A DNA stretch of 64,000 nt, taken from the NCBI GenBank assembly GCA_013122435.1, contig WYDT01000006.1, forward strand, positions 124,001-188,000, given 5' to 3'. Numbering within the stretch: the first letter of the stretch is position 1; each line of letters opens with the position of its first letter. The DNA is from Chloroflexi bacterium AL-N1 (lineage in GTDB: Bacteria; Chloroflexota; Chloroflexia; Chloroflexales; Roseiflexaceae). A program made the position numbers and the translations under genes. Below, piece by piece: positions 1-9,031 of this stretch. The notes beneath the pieces are model-generated. The model did not search any database, had not been told where the DNA came from, and worked only from the letters and a program-made list of their open reading frames with translations.

Positions 1-37
1 ATGTTGAAGATTAAAAACAGGAAACTTGCCAAAACCA

Positions 38-379
38 TTATCTGCTGCTGACATCGCTGAGATCTATGTTATCACATAAAAATCGTTTGAGATCGACATA
101 GCCGCACTCATCGAAGACAACCCCTTCAGCCTCAAGCATCTGGCGTTGCAGATCAGCATTATACTCGTTGCTGATACGCCCCGCTGCATTGATGACTCGC
201 CACCAGGGTACGTTACGATGCGCCTCAGGCTTAAGCGCATGCAACGCCCATCCCACACCACGCGCACCACGTGGCACGGTTATGAGCGCGGCAATGCGGC
301 CATATGTTGACACTTTGCCAACGGGTATACGCTCGACAACGCGATAGACATCTTCATAGTATGCAGCCATAAACTTCAC
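38..379 (-). CDS. Alkyltransferase-like protein (ATL, MGMT DNA-binding fold)
   Basis: A 113-residue protein of the MGMT C-terminal DNA-binding fold. The N-terminal part reads like the helix-turn-helix of O6-alkylguanine-DNA alkyltransferases (IPVGKVSTYGRIA, residues 18-30). Where a true methyltransferase has PCHRV, this has PWWRV (residues 58-62): the acceptor cysteine is Trp59 and the following histidine is Trp60. This is the hallmark of alkyltransferase-like proteins, which bind O6-alkylguanine and flag it for nucleotide excision repair rather than removing the alkyl group. Length fits stand-alone ATLs. It lies 17 bases downstream of the Ser/Thr kinase gene on the same strand, so may be co-transcribed. 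Family assignment is firm; the repair role is inferred from the family. Confidence 0.88.
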   Translation of the reverse strand: MKFMAAYYEDVYRVVERIPVGKVSTYGRIAALITVPRGARGVGWALHALKPEAHRNVPWWRVINAAGRISNEYNADLQRQMLEAEGVVFDECGYVDLKRFLCDNIDLSDVSSR

Positions 380-396
380 ACAAATCTTGGCTTTGA

Positions 397-2283
397 TTAA
401 CTGTCTTGTGTAAACACTCCATCATTCGACAAAATATAGACTGGTTGGTTGCGCGTTACACCTCGATCACCAGCTAACCCATCATCAAAAGCGAGTAAGC
501 TGTAGAGCATAAAACCTTTCGCAAAGGGCTGATAGATACCAGTTGTGGAACGTTCTGACGATGTCGCATATCCTAACGCATTACCAACATCTAGATTCTC
601 GTTCCAGATCTTACCAAAACCGCGTGTTGGATATTGACCACTACCATCGTCACCACCACCTTCATCATCACCCTCTTGCCAAGTATCAGGGTATGCCGAC
701 CACGATGCTACGTTGCTGTTGCGATCACGCCTGATAACATAAATCGTTGCCGCATTACCACGCGGTACACGTATCATCGAACCTCGCTCAAACGACATCT
801 CGGTAATAGCAATTTCCTGTGGTGCTGCTTGTGCACAACCGATGCGCTCACGCAATGCTTCGTCATTCTCCAATGCACCGCTGAACTGATCCGATGGCGT
901 TGCCGGGCATGGATCTAGGGTTGGCGTCGGTGTTGGTGGTATAGGTGTTTCTGTTGGTGGCACTGGCGTGTCGGTTGGTAGCGGTTCGAGTGTATTGGTT
1001 GGGGCAATCGTTGGCACCAATGTCTCAGTTGGTGTTGGTTCTTCAGTCGGGACACCTTCCTCGGTTGGTGTGGGCTCATCAGGTACCACCGCGACAGGCC
1101 CGTCCGTAGGAGGCAGCACCTCTTCTGTTGGTGCGACGGTTGGTGTTTCTGTCGTAACAGCCACAGGTGCAGATGGCGAATTTGAGTTGGTACTGGCCCA
1201 TAACAGACCACCACCACCACCAAGAAGAAAAAGGAACACTACAATTGCTACGGACAATGGAACACGTCGTTGGCGTGGGGTAATCGTATCATAGCCAGTC
1301 TCTCGAAACGTGGCCTGTGCCATCGCTGGTGTAATGGTCCCGGCAATCGTTGCGGCGTCAGAAGCCACTGGCAATGGAGGACCACTAGCAAAACCTGTTT
1401 GCGGAGGGGTTTTTCGCTCAACTTTTCGTGAGACACGTGGAAGCGTTGGGCGTTTGCCGCTAGCAACATCGCGCAGTGCACGTGCAAAAGCACCAGCGGA
1501 CTCATACCGTTCCTCCGGGCTCCGCGAGAGGGCTGTCTGCACGACTGGATCAATCGTCGCGGGCAGCGATGTTTCAATTGATGAGGGAGTAGGCGCATTA
1601 CCATACAAATGCCCCAGCAATACCTGTTCTGTCCCGCCCTCAAACGGTTGGCGGCCGGTCAAACAGCGAAATACCAATATACCAAGCGCATACACATCTG
1701 TCTGTGGCGAAACCTTCTCACGACTAATCTGCTCAGGGGCCATATAATCGGGTGTACCAATCATCACACTGGTGCTGGTCATACCCGACGCATGGCTCAG
1801 AGATTTTGCAATACCAAAATCAGTAAGCATCGCCATGTGCTGTGTCTCTAAGAGGATATTGGCCGCCTTGATATCACGATGGACCACACCTTGTGCATGG
1901 GCATAATCAAGTGCTGCAGCGATCTGCTCAATGATTGGCACCAGATCAGCAAGAGGAAGTTTCATACGTTCATACAGCAAATCAGCCAGCGACCGACCAT
2001 TGATCAACTGCATGGCAATGTAGACCAACCCATCAACTTCACCAACATCATAAATCGACACAATGTTGGGATGATCGATTTGGGCAGCAACGACGGCTTC
2101 ATGTTTGAATCGTTCCACTAATGACGTATCAACCGTGTACTGTGGATACAACACTTTGAGCGCGACATCCCGACGAAGTAGGGGATCGTGTGCGCGATAG
2201 ACCGCCGCCATACCACCGAGGCCGACGACAGCAATAACCTGGTAACGACCAACTTGTTGACCTTGTAAGTCTTCTACACGCAT
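397..2283 (-). CDS. Membrane Ser/Thr protein kinase with LGFP-like extracytoplasmic domain
   Basis: A 628-residue PknB/Hanks-type kinase. Residues 13-275 hold the catalytic domain: Gly-rich loop GLGGMAAVYRAHD (21-33), ATP-binding Lys43, catalytic loop HRDIKAAN (135-142, Asp137), DFG (155-157) and APE (182-184). One membrane span lies at about 341-363, followed by a long Thr/Pro/Val-rich linker (about 370-455) and an extracytoplasmic domain with FERGSMI and a GFGKIWNENL...ALGY segment resembling LGFP-type wall-associated repeats common in Chloroflexota. It lacks the PASTA repeats usual for PknB. The start is supported by a GAGGGA ribosome site near 2293-2298. It is divergent from a penicillin-binding protein that does carry a PASTA-like domain, suggesting control of wall synthesis (inference). 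Confidence 0.93.
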   Translation of the reverse strand: MRVEDLQGQQVGRYQVIAVVGLGGMAAVYRAHDPLLRRDVALKVLYPQYTVDTSLVERFKHEAVVAAQIDHPNIVSIYDVGEVDGLVYIAMQLINGRSLADLLYERMKLPLADLVPIIEQIAAALDYAHAQGVVHRDIKAANILLETQHMAMLTDFGIAKSLSHASGMTSTSVMIGTPDYMAPEQISREKVSPQTDVYALGILVFRCLTGRQPFEGGTEQVLLGHLYGNAPTPSSIETSLPATIDPVVQTALSRSPEERYESAGAFARALRDVASGKRPTLPRVSRKVERKTPPQTGFASGPPLPVASDAATIAGTITPAMAQATFRETGYDTITPRQRRVPLSVAIVVFLFLLGGGGGLLWASTNSNSPSAPVAVTTETPTVAPTEEVLPPTDGPVAVVPDEPTPTEEGVPTEEPTPTETLVPTIAPTNTLEPLPTDTPVPPTETPIPPTPTPTLDPCPATPSDQFSGALENDEALRERIGCAQAAPQEIAITEMSFERGSMIRVPRGNAATIYVIRRDRNSNVASWSAYPDTWQEGDDEGGGDDGSGQYPTRGFGKIWNENLDVGNALGYATSSERSTTGIYQPFAKGFMLYSLLAFDDGLAGDRGVTRNQPVYILSNDGVFTQDS

Positions 2284-2494
2284 AGCAAGCTTGTCCCTCA
2301 GAGAGCGCCAGAAGAGTGTCTACTGTTTGTCATCTAGATCGGCATTCTCAGCTATATATCAGCTAACCACGACTTGCATCCACGACATCTCATGGTAGAA
2401 TGCGAGCCTATATTGGTTGGAATATAATGTACTATCATATACATGACGTTTAAGCGTGGCAATATGTTTCCAACATTTTTGGGAATCGAGATTA

Positions 2495-2507
2495 TATAGT
2501 AAAGCCT
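2495..2507 (+). promoter_or_regulatory. -10 element directly upstream of the PBP gene (possible leaderless mRNA)
   Basis: TATAGT at 2495-2500 ends seven bases before the ATG at 2508. Transcription from it would begin at about the start codon, giving a leaderless message; no Shine-Dalgarno sequence is visible before this ATG. No good -35 box is seen at the usual spacing. Confidence 0.4.
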
Positions 2508-5500
2508 ATGCGAAGAAATTATCGATATCATACAAGACGTTCACTCGCTGGACGCCCCCTCCCACGTAGCCGACCTACACCAAAAATGCTACGGACGCCA
2601 GCACTAACCAATAACGGTATGTTGATGGTCACGCGATTATTACTCGTGGTCATCGTGCTAGGTGCACTGCTCTCAATTGGAAGTGCCGGTAGCGCGTATG
2701 GTGCCTACGCACAGTTGGCAAGTTCTCTTACACCACGCCTTGATGCGCTCGCCAATCCACCCGATTTTCAAACGACACGTATCTTAGACCGCAATGGCAC
2801 ACAATTGTATGAGTTTTTCGGAGCTGGAAAACGGACTCGCGTACAACTTGAGGATGTGTCACCCGTCTTGGTTGACGCAACTATTGCCATTGAAGATAAG
2901 ACCTTTTTTGAGAATACGGGCGTCGATTACGAAGGTATTATGCGTACTCTGGTGAGTAGTATTGAAGCCGGTGAAGAGACTGGTGGCGCATCGACTATTA
3001 CACAACAGCTCATTAAAAGTGTGGTTTTGACGGAAGAAGAACGTGCCATTGAGAATCGCTACCAACGCAAAGTGATGGAGATTATTCTGGCACAAGAATT
3101 ATCTCAGATCTACACCAAAGAGCAGACTCTGGGCCTCTACTTGAACGAGATCTATTATGGTAATCTGGCGTATGGCATTGAAGCTGCTGCTGATGTCTAT
3201 TTTGGCACGACCGCAGATGATTTAAATCTCGCACAAGCTTCATTGTTGGCAGGGCTTCCACAATCTCCGAGCCAGTATAATCCGGTGAACTATCTGGAGG
3301 GCAATGTTCTCAAGGGAATTCGAGTCGGGCAAGATTGGCTCACCTCCAATGAAGCGCTCCCAGAAGATGTTGTCCTTCCCAAATGGCGTCAGATCAGTGT
3401 CTTGCGCCAAATGGTCGATGAAGGATATACAACTGAAGCAGAGGCATATGAGGCCATCACAGCGGATCTTGCATTTGAGAGCCAGGATGTACCAATCAAC
3501 GCACCACATTTTGTCTTCCACGTCCAGAAATTGTTAGAGGCGCTTGACCCCAACTTTGCTAATCTTGGCTGGACTGTCCACACGAGCCTTGATCTGGATA
3601 TGCAGCGCATGGTGCAACAAAAAGCCCGTGAGCGTATTGACGAACTCGAAGAGCGCAACATCCACAACGCTGCTGTTGTGGTCATGCAACCCAACAGCGG
3701 ACAAATACTTTCGATGGTTGGCAGTGTCGATTACAACCAGATTAAACCGTCAACCACACCCGGTGAGGAAGGCAATGTTCTCGATGGACAAGTGAATGTC
3801 ACCACACGCGAGCGGCAACCAGGCTCTGCGCTCAAACCATTCACCTATCTTTCAGCCATGGAACAGGGGATGACTCCAGGCACCGTGTTGTGGGACGTAC
3901 CGACTGAGTTCATTGGTGGCCCTGAACCATATGAGCCACGGAATTACGATGGTAAGTGGAATGGCCCACTACGAATGCGAACAGCTCTCGCGAATTCGCT
4001 TAATATTCCGGCGGTCAAGGCGCTGAAATATGCCGGCATTGACAACACCCTTAATCTCCTCCATCGCACAGGTATTACCGGGCTACAACGTGGTGCAGAC
4101 TACTACGGCCTTGCACTAACCCTTGGGGGTGGTGAGGTCACCCCGCTTGATCTGACAGCAGCCTACAATACGTTAGCGAGTGAAGGACATTATTATCCGC
4201 CGGTGGCCATTCTCAAAATTGTTGATAAAGATGGTCAGGTGGTTCAGGAGTTCACACCACCTATCCGACAACCAGCCACAGATACACAAAATCTGTCTCT
4301 TCCAAACGAGCCAGGTCAGCAAGTTCTCGATCCTGCACTTGTTGGTATCGTTACCGATATGATGAATGACGATCAGGCCCGCCAGCCATTATGGGGGCTT
4401 AATAGCAAGCTCAAACTCTCTCGTCCGGCGGCCGTGAAAACGGGAACCACCAACGACTGGCGTGATGCCTGGGCGCTTGGCTATACACCATATGTCACGG
4501 TTGGCGTATGGACCGGCAATAATAACAATGAAGAGACTGAGAAAGTCGAAAGTTTGGCCGGTGGTGGTGTTATCTGGCACAATGTTATGGAAGGACTTTT
4601 TGCAGATCCTGATTTTGAGTCAATTCTCGCCGAACCATACGATGGTCGACTGCCGATTGAGTTCACATTGCCAGAAAATGTCCAGAGCGATACGCTGTGT
4701 CGTCTTCCAGGAGCATTCAACGCATATAGCGAGGAGCTTTTCACTGATGCCATGCTTGCACCTGATACGACAGACACATCGAGTGTACTCTTTGGATCAT
4801 CATCAAATACACGCGCCAATCGCACCGGATGTAACGTATATCAAGAGATCACTGTTGCAAGGTTGGGGAATGCCCCAGTCGCGACAGATGAAGAATCCGA
4901 TGAGAGTGGAGGTAGTTCTGGTAAATATTGTCGTCCAGTTGAAGGGGTTGAGGTACCAGCCGAACTCTTAACAACAGTCACGATCTGGAACTTACCACCA
5001 AGCGATCCGGCAGAGCGCGTAAGCTACGTCGGTATCAATGGGTCTGCCATGAGTGCAAGCCAGATTCCTGCGTGTACCACAGAGCTTGTCGCCAGTGTGG
5101 CCCCTCCTGGTTCAATCCGCATGCCTGATCTGCGTCGCTATGGCGAAAATCAAGCCAAAGAGCAACTCCAGGCACTCGGGTTTACCAACTTCTATGTTGA
5201 CTATCAGAATCGCACACGTATTCCCGATGTGTTCGACGATTTCGTGCCATATTCGGTGGTAAGCACGGTGCCTCCGGCAGGTGAGTGGGTTCAGCCAAAT
5301 ACAATGATCGTTCTGGGTATTCGTGCAGATAGTGAACCAGAACCTCAACAGCCACCAGAAGGACCATCGCCTGAAGGGCAGCCTGCGGAAGGGCCACCAC
5401 CTGAGGGCCAGCCATCTGGGGAACAACTCCCTGTTGAGCAACCACCCGTTCAGCAACAACCAGGCGAATCGTCGTCCGACAATGATGAAGGTGATGACGA

Positions 5501-5510
5501 TGATGAATAA
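2508..5510 (+). CDS. Class A penicillin-binding protein (transglycosylase/transpeptidase) with PASTA-like domain
   Basis: A 1000-residue bifunctional peptidoglycan synthase. After a basic N-terminus and a membrane anchor (about 41-62) comes the GT51 glycosyltransferase domain (catalytic Glu in IEDKTFFEN near 129; GASTITQQLIK at 160-170). The transpeptidase follows with the three active-site motifs SALK (Ser440), SLN (Ser497) and KTGT (644-647). Residues about 869-940 form a PASTA-like domain (IRMPDLRRYG, then a P-PAGEWV-PN-MIVL pattern). The tail is Pro/Gln/Glu-rich and ends in an acidic run. At 1000 residues it is longer than typical PBP1A because of the PASTA and tail regions. It forms a divergent pair with the Ser/Thr kinase gene. 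A strong hairpin follows the stop codon. Function is certain at family level; regulation by the kinase is inference. Confidence 0.95.
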   Translation: MRRNYRYHTRRSLAGRPLPRSRPTPKMLRTPALTNNGMLMVTRLLLVVIVLGALLSIGSAGSAYGAYAQLASSLTPRLDALANPPDFQTTRILDRNGTQLYEFFGAGKRTRVQLEDVSPVLVDATIAIEDKTFFENTGVDYEGIMRTLVSSIEAGEETGGASTITQQLIKSVVLTEEERAIENRYQRKVMEIILAQELSQIYTKEQTLGLYLNEIYYGNLAYGIEAAADVYFGTTADDLNLAQASLLAGLPQSPSQYNPVNYLEGNVLKGIRVGQDWLTSNEALPEDVVLPKWRQISVLRQMVDEGYTTEAEAYEAITADLAFESQDVPINAPHFVFHVQKLLEALDPNFANLGWTVHTSLDLDMQRMVQQKARERIDELEERNIHNAAVVVMQPNSGQILSMVGSVDYNQIKPSTTPGEEGNVLDGQVNVTTRERQPGSALKPFTYLSAMEQGMTPGTVLWDVPTEFIGGPEPYEPRNYDGKWNGPLRMRTALANSLNIPAVKALKYAGIDNTLNLLHRTGITGLQRGADYYGLALTLGGGEVTPLDLTAAYNTLASEGHYYPPVAILKIVDKDGQVVQEFTPPIRQPATDTQNLSLPNEPGQQVLDPALVGIVTDMMNDDQARQPLWGLNSKLKLSRPAAVKTGTTNDWRDAWALGYTPYVTVGVWTGNNNNEETEKVESLAGGGVIWHNVMEGLFADPDFESILAEPYDGRLPIEFTLPENVQSDTLCRLPGAFNAYSEELFTDAMLAPDTTDTSSVLFGSSSNTRANRTGCNVYQEITVARLGNAPVATDEESDESGGSSGKYCRPVEGVEVPAELLTTVTIWNLPPSDPAERVSYVGINGSAMSASQIPACTTELVASVAPPGSIRMPDLRRYGENQAKEQLQALGFTNFYVDYQNRTRIPDVFDDFVPYSVVSTVPPAGEWVQPNTMIVLGIRADSEPEPQQPPEGPSPEGQPAEGPPPEGQPSGEQLPVEQPPVQQQPGESSSDNDEGDDDDE

Positions 5511-5551
5511 TGTTGTAATTCAATAACCACTTGGTCCAAACACTGATCGAA

Positions 5552-5580
5552 AATAAAGAACGCAACTTGCGTTCTTTATT
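5552..5580 (+). terminator. Intrinsic terminator after PBP gene
   Basis: Perfect 13-bp inverted repeat (5552-5564 with 5568-5580) around a 3-base loop. The arms are A/T-rich at the base (AATAAAG...CTTTATT), so a T-rich 3' end follows the GC part of the stem, 41 bases after the stop. Confidence 0.85.
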
Positions 5581-5734
5581 CGTATTGAGCGCGCACGATT
5601 ACAAACTGAAGCCACGACAAGGAGTTATTTTCTTCACTTTGAACGTTATACTGTACTATAGTAAACAGATGTAACTTTTGTTATGTAGCACTCGTACATT
5701 CTTTGAGCGCATAGTAATAGATCTATTGTAAATC

Positions 5735-5763
5735 TTGCCTCCCGCGCAGGGCACTGCTATAAT
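5735..5763 (+). promoter_or_regulatory. Sigma70-type promoter of the envelope operon
   Basis: TTGCCT (5735-5740), a 17-base spacer, and a perfect TATAAT (5758-5763). It lies 38 bases before the chosen ATG at 5801 and overlaps the more upstream in-frame ATG codons, which argues against those as starts. Confidence 0.75.
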
Positions 5764-5800
5764 GTCAGGTAGCGTCGGGAAGGGCTGTGAGGATGGTGAT

Positions 5801-6778
5801 ATGAATGCAATGCCACAACTGCGTATCATGTCGTTTATCGATATTCTCGATACGGCATTTCGGCTGTACCGTACCCACTTCCTTATGTTTTTGGGTATCG
5901 TTGCACTACTACAAATCCCGTTTGTCATATTACAAACACTCTTCCAGTTTACGATTGGCTGGGAGTCAGCAGTAGCAGTAACAAGCTTTTCAAGCACACC
6001 CACTTTTTCGGGCTCTGGCTTCCCTGATGTACCATTGATTGATTTTTTCATTTACTATGGTGGGTTATTTGGTTTTAGTATCTTGCAGTCCTTAATTCTC
6101 TTTACCTTGATCACTGGTGCACTTGCACATGCTATCTCACGTATCTATCTTGGACAACCCATATCTATTTTAGCTGCCTATCAGTTTGGCAGACGCAAAT
6201 ATCTATCACTTATTCTGGCAACATTGGCGCTCTTTCTCTCTATATTGGTACTGTATGCCTTATTTGTCGCGTGTATCGCGGGTGGTGTATTTGCGACACT
6301 TTCGTTAGAAGGTGAAGCCAGTATTCTGGCAGGAGTAGGCCTTCTATTAGCCATATTGTTTGTTTCTCTAGCATTCTTGATCATTCTTGCGTTCATCTAC
6401 ACACGCATGGCTTTTATTACCCAAGCCATTGTGCTGGAAAACCACGGACCATTCGCAGCCATAGGACGAAGCTGGCGCCTTACCTCACAACATTTCTGGC
6501 GCACTTTTGGTATTCTGTTCATAATGGTGATCCTCGCCTATATCGTTTATGGCATTCCTACTACCATTATCCAACTTGGTATCGCATTTGTTGGGGGGTT
6601 CTCCCCAGAAAGCCAAATACTCGGACAGAATATTGCCGTATTGGTGGCCCAAATTGGTTATATTATCGCCCTTCCGCTCCAATTTGTCACCTATACATTG
6701 CTATATTATGATCTCCGAATACGTAAAGAAGGCTTTGATATCGAACTCAAATCACAACAAGTATCGAGTTATGCATGA
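5801..6778 (+). CDS. Polytopic membrane protein, first gene of the MoxR/DUF58 operon
   Basis: A 325-residue integral membrane protein with roughly six hydrophobic segments. The N-terminal signature DTAFRLYRTHFLMFLG reappears, in altered form, in the protein encoded at 9032 ([16 protein letters not shown]), so the two are paralogues within one operon. I chose the ATG at 5801 because a GAGG ribosome site (5788-5791) precedes it and because a promoter with TATAAT overlaps upstream in-frame starts. The stop overlaps the next start in an ATGA junction, implying coupled translation. Related proteins are annotated as glycerophosphodiester-phosphodiesterase-like membrane domains or as unknown; no catalytic motif is seen. 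Function unknown, probably envelope-related from context. Confidence 0.8.
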   Translation: MNAMPQLRIMSFIDILDTAFRLYRTHFLMFLGIVALLQIPFVILQTLFQFTIGWESAVAVTSFSSTPTFSGSGFPDVPLIDFFIYYGGLFGFSILQSLILFTLITGALAHAISRIYLGQPISILAAYQFGRRKYLSLILATLALFLSILVLYALFVACIAGGVFATLSLEGEASILAGVGLLLAILFVSLAFLIILAFIYTRMAFITQAIVLENHGPFAAIGRSWRLTSQHFWRTFGILFIMVILAYIVYGIPTTIIQLGIAFVGGFSPESQILGQNIAVLVAQIGYIIALPLQFVTYTLLYYDLRIRKEGFDIELKSQQVSSYA

Positions 6779-7806
6779 ATGACCGTCTGCGACAACAATG
6801 GATCTCATCCTGTCAACGTATGCTGATCATCGTATGTCTGTGTTGTTTTGTGCCAACGATAACAACACATGCACAAGAACCACCACCCGATCTTGATACT
6901 TACACGACCTGGGTACGTGAAGCGTTTGCCGCCGCACAGCGAAACGATCGCCTCGGTCTTGAACAGGTTGCAGAACGCCTCATTACCACCAAACAGGTAC
7001 AGCTACCTGATGGATCAAGCATTGCGGTCGAGAATGGCTGGCTCCGCGAGGCACTGGCAGATACCGAGCCAGATCTGCCCGCTACTGCAGAACGATTGGG
7101 TGCCATCATTGATGCTCTGGCACAACCGGAGAGTGTGGTCCCCGACGACGCACTTGATCGGCTACAAAATGTATTTGAGCAAGCCCCCTTCCGTGAAAAT
7201 GAAATCAACGATGCAGGATGGGATTGGCTTGGGGCTTTCTTTGATTGGCTGGGACGGCTCCTTGATGGACTGTTCGCGCCCATTACAGAATCAGTGCCTG
7301 CCGGAAGTTTTGATGTCGTCGCATGGATCATTGCAGGTATCGGTCTGCTCCTATTGATCGGCGTTATTACCTATATTCTGTTTGGATTGCGCCGTTCTAT
7401 CGTCAGAGACGCCGAAATACCAGAAGATGACCCAGAAGCCCATCTGACAGCCAAAACTGCCTTTGAGCAGGCCAGTGATATAGCGCGTGGTGGCGACTAC
7501 CGCACAGCCGTTCGCTACACCTATCTCTCGGCATTACTGTGGCTTGATGAACGTGAACTCCTACGCTATGACCGTGCACTGACCAATCGTGAATATCTTG
7601 AGCGTGTGCGGGACAATCCTAATCTACGCACACATCTGACCCCGGTGGTCGAAACATTTGATCGGGTGTGGTATGGGCACGCAGCGCTTGACGATGTTGC
7701 TTTTGCGGCATATCGTGCACAGGTCGAAGCACTGAGAAAAGATGCCCATCGCTTCTCAACCAGAACCACGGCGGAAGTGACCAAACCTGATGATTCAAAA
7801 CCATAA
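6775..7806 (+). CDS. DUF4129 domain protein
   Basis: A 343-residue protein with an N-terminal signal or anchor, an extracytoplasmic helical region, a membrane span at about 182-204 and a cytoplasmic C-terminal DUF4129 domain recognised by DYRTAVRYTYLSALLWLDE and the following RALTNREYLERV. DUF4129 proteins are almost always encoded beside MoxR ATPases and DUF58 proteins, as here. The start codon overlaps the preceding stop (ATGA). The family's molecular role is not settled; similar clusters are linked to envelope or secreted-protein maturation. The middle contains a Trp/Leu-rich amphipathic stretch before the membrane span. Confidence 0.85.
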   Translation: MNDRLRQQWISSCQRMLIIVCLCCFVPTITTHAQEPPPDLDTYTTWVREAFAAAQRNDRLGLEQVAERLITTKQVQLPDGSSIAVENGWLREALADTEPDLPATAERLGAIIDALAQPESVVPDDALDRLQNVFEQAPFRENEINDAGWDWLGAFFDWLGRLLDGLFAPITESVPAGSFDVVAWIIAGIGLLLLIGVITYILFGLRRSIVRDAEIPEDDPEAHLTAKTAFEQASDIARGGDYRTAVRYTYLSALLWLDERELLRYDRALTNREYLERVRDNPNLRTHLTPVVETFDRVWYGHAALDDVAFAAYRAQVEALRKDAHRFSTRTTAEVTKPDDSKP

Positions 7807-7826
7807 CACCAAACGGACATAAACCT

Positions 7827-8987
7827 GTGAAGAATCAGCGCGACCTTTTTATCATTATTGGCCTTTTCGTTGTCCTTATTTTGTTTATTGCCTTTGGACC
7901 AAGAGGCGAGCCAACTACAAGCGACCCGAGTCGCCCAACCACACACTCAAGTGCCGACAGTGGTGCACTGGCAATGTATAACTGGATTGGAGAAATGGGC
8001 TATGATGCACAACGCTTGGAATATCGTGCATTTGAATTAGATGAACAGGATGATGCCTTGTTCATTCTCAGCCCCATTGAGTTGATCGAGCCTCAGGAAG
8101 CACAAATAACTCTTGATTGGGTGGATCAGGGCGGGACGCTGATACTCGCCGATGACTCACCAATCCTCTTTGGCAATGTCGGACGTGTGCTGGAAGAACT
8201 GGACATTGAGCGCGAGGTGTACGAAGAAGAACTCCTGATCGACCGCCTCCAATCGGCACAACCAGTGCTTGATCAACCACCACTTGATGAAGTGATTGTC
8301 AACACAGAACGTGTCCTGGTGCCACAACGCAATGATTACGCTGAGTTGATTGGTTCAGGCGACGAACTCGTGTTGGCTGGTATTAAATACGGACGCGGTT
8401 ATATCTATCTTTCAACCACCGTGTATCCCTTTACCAATAGTGGATTACGTGAAGAGGCCAACGCCGAGTTTGTACTCAATCTCTTACGGCGTGTTCCCGC
8501 TGGAGGCCGCGTCCTGTTCGATGAGTATCATCATGGCTTTTTCACACCACCCTCGACGACAAACACAATTTTCAGTAGCCCGTGGGGGTGGGCTGCCGCA
8601 TATGCGACCACGGCAGTAGCGCTCTATCTCATTCTGAGTGGACGACGTTTTGGTAAACCCATTCCACTCAAAGAAGAAGTTACCCTGAGAAGCAGTGCCG
8701 AATATGTCGAAAGTATGGCCGATCTGTTTCAGCGTGGCGGGAAACGCCAGTACATCTTACAACATTATCATCGCAACTTTAAACGGCAGTTGGCCCGACC
8801 ATATAGCATTAATCCCAAACTTGACGATGACGCATTTGTACGTGAACTAGCACGCTTCCGTGATGTTGATGAAGCCGCCGTGCTTGCCTTACTGAACCGC
8901 CTATGTTCTACACCAGCAAATGAAGCTGCCCTGGTGCGAATTGTCGAGGAAACCGAACAAACACTGGCGTCCCTGATACGTAGATAA
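7827..8987 (+). CDS. DUF4350 domain protein
   Basis: A 386-residue protein starting with GTG, with an N-terminal membrane span (residues 5-22), then a DUF4350 domain: a polar segment with SADSGALAMYNWI, a beta/alpha core with WVDQGGTLILADD, and FDEYHHGF near the second span (about 252-270). The C-terminal cytoplasmic tail is basic and helical. DUF4350 proteins resemble the GATase-like fold without catalytic residues and occur with MoxR/DUF58/DUF4129 genes. It starts 20 bases after the DUF4129 gene and is clearly in the same operon. The ribosome site is weak (ACGGA), consistent with translational coupling. Confidence 0.82.
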   Translation: MKNQRDLFIIIGLFVVLILFIAFGPRGEPTTSDPSRPTTHSSADSGALAMYNWIGEMGYDAQRLEYRAFELDEQDDALFILSPIELIEPQEAQITLDWVDQGGTLILADDSPILFGNVGRVLEELDIEREVYEEELLIDRLQSAQPVLDQPPLDEVIVNTERVLVPQRNDYAELIGSGDELVLAGIKYGRGYIYLSTTVYPFTNSGLREEANAEFVLNLLRRVPAGGRVLFDEYHHGFFTPPSTTNTIFSSPWGWAAAYATTAVALYLILSGRRFGKPIPLKEEVTLRSSAEYVESMADLFQRGGKRQYILQHYHRNFKRQLARPYSINPKLDDDAFVRELARFRDVDEAAVLALLNRLCSTPANEAALVRIVEETEQTLASLIRR

Positions 8988-9031
8988 AAGACAATCTGTG
9001 CTCCTCTGGATCAACATCGGAGAATTGCCCA

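Noticed and set aside
915-1300. Open frames in the Thr/Pro linker region of the kinase gene, on both strands
   Set aside because: They arise from the repetitive codons of the linker and have no independent ribosome sites or family signatures.
5735-5800. Longer N-terminus for the first envelope-operon protein
   Set aside because: The extra codons overlap a consensus promoter and lack a ribosome site; ATG 5801 has both in place.
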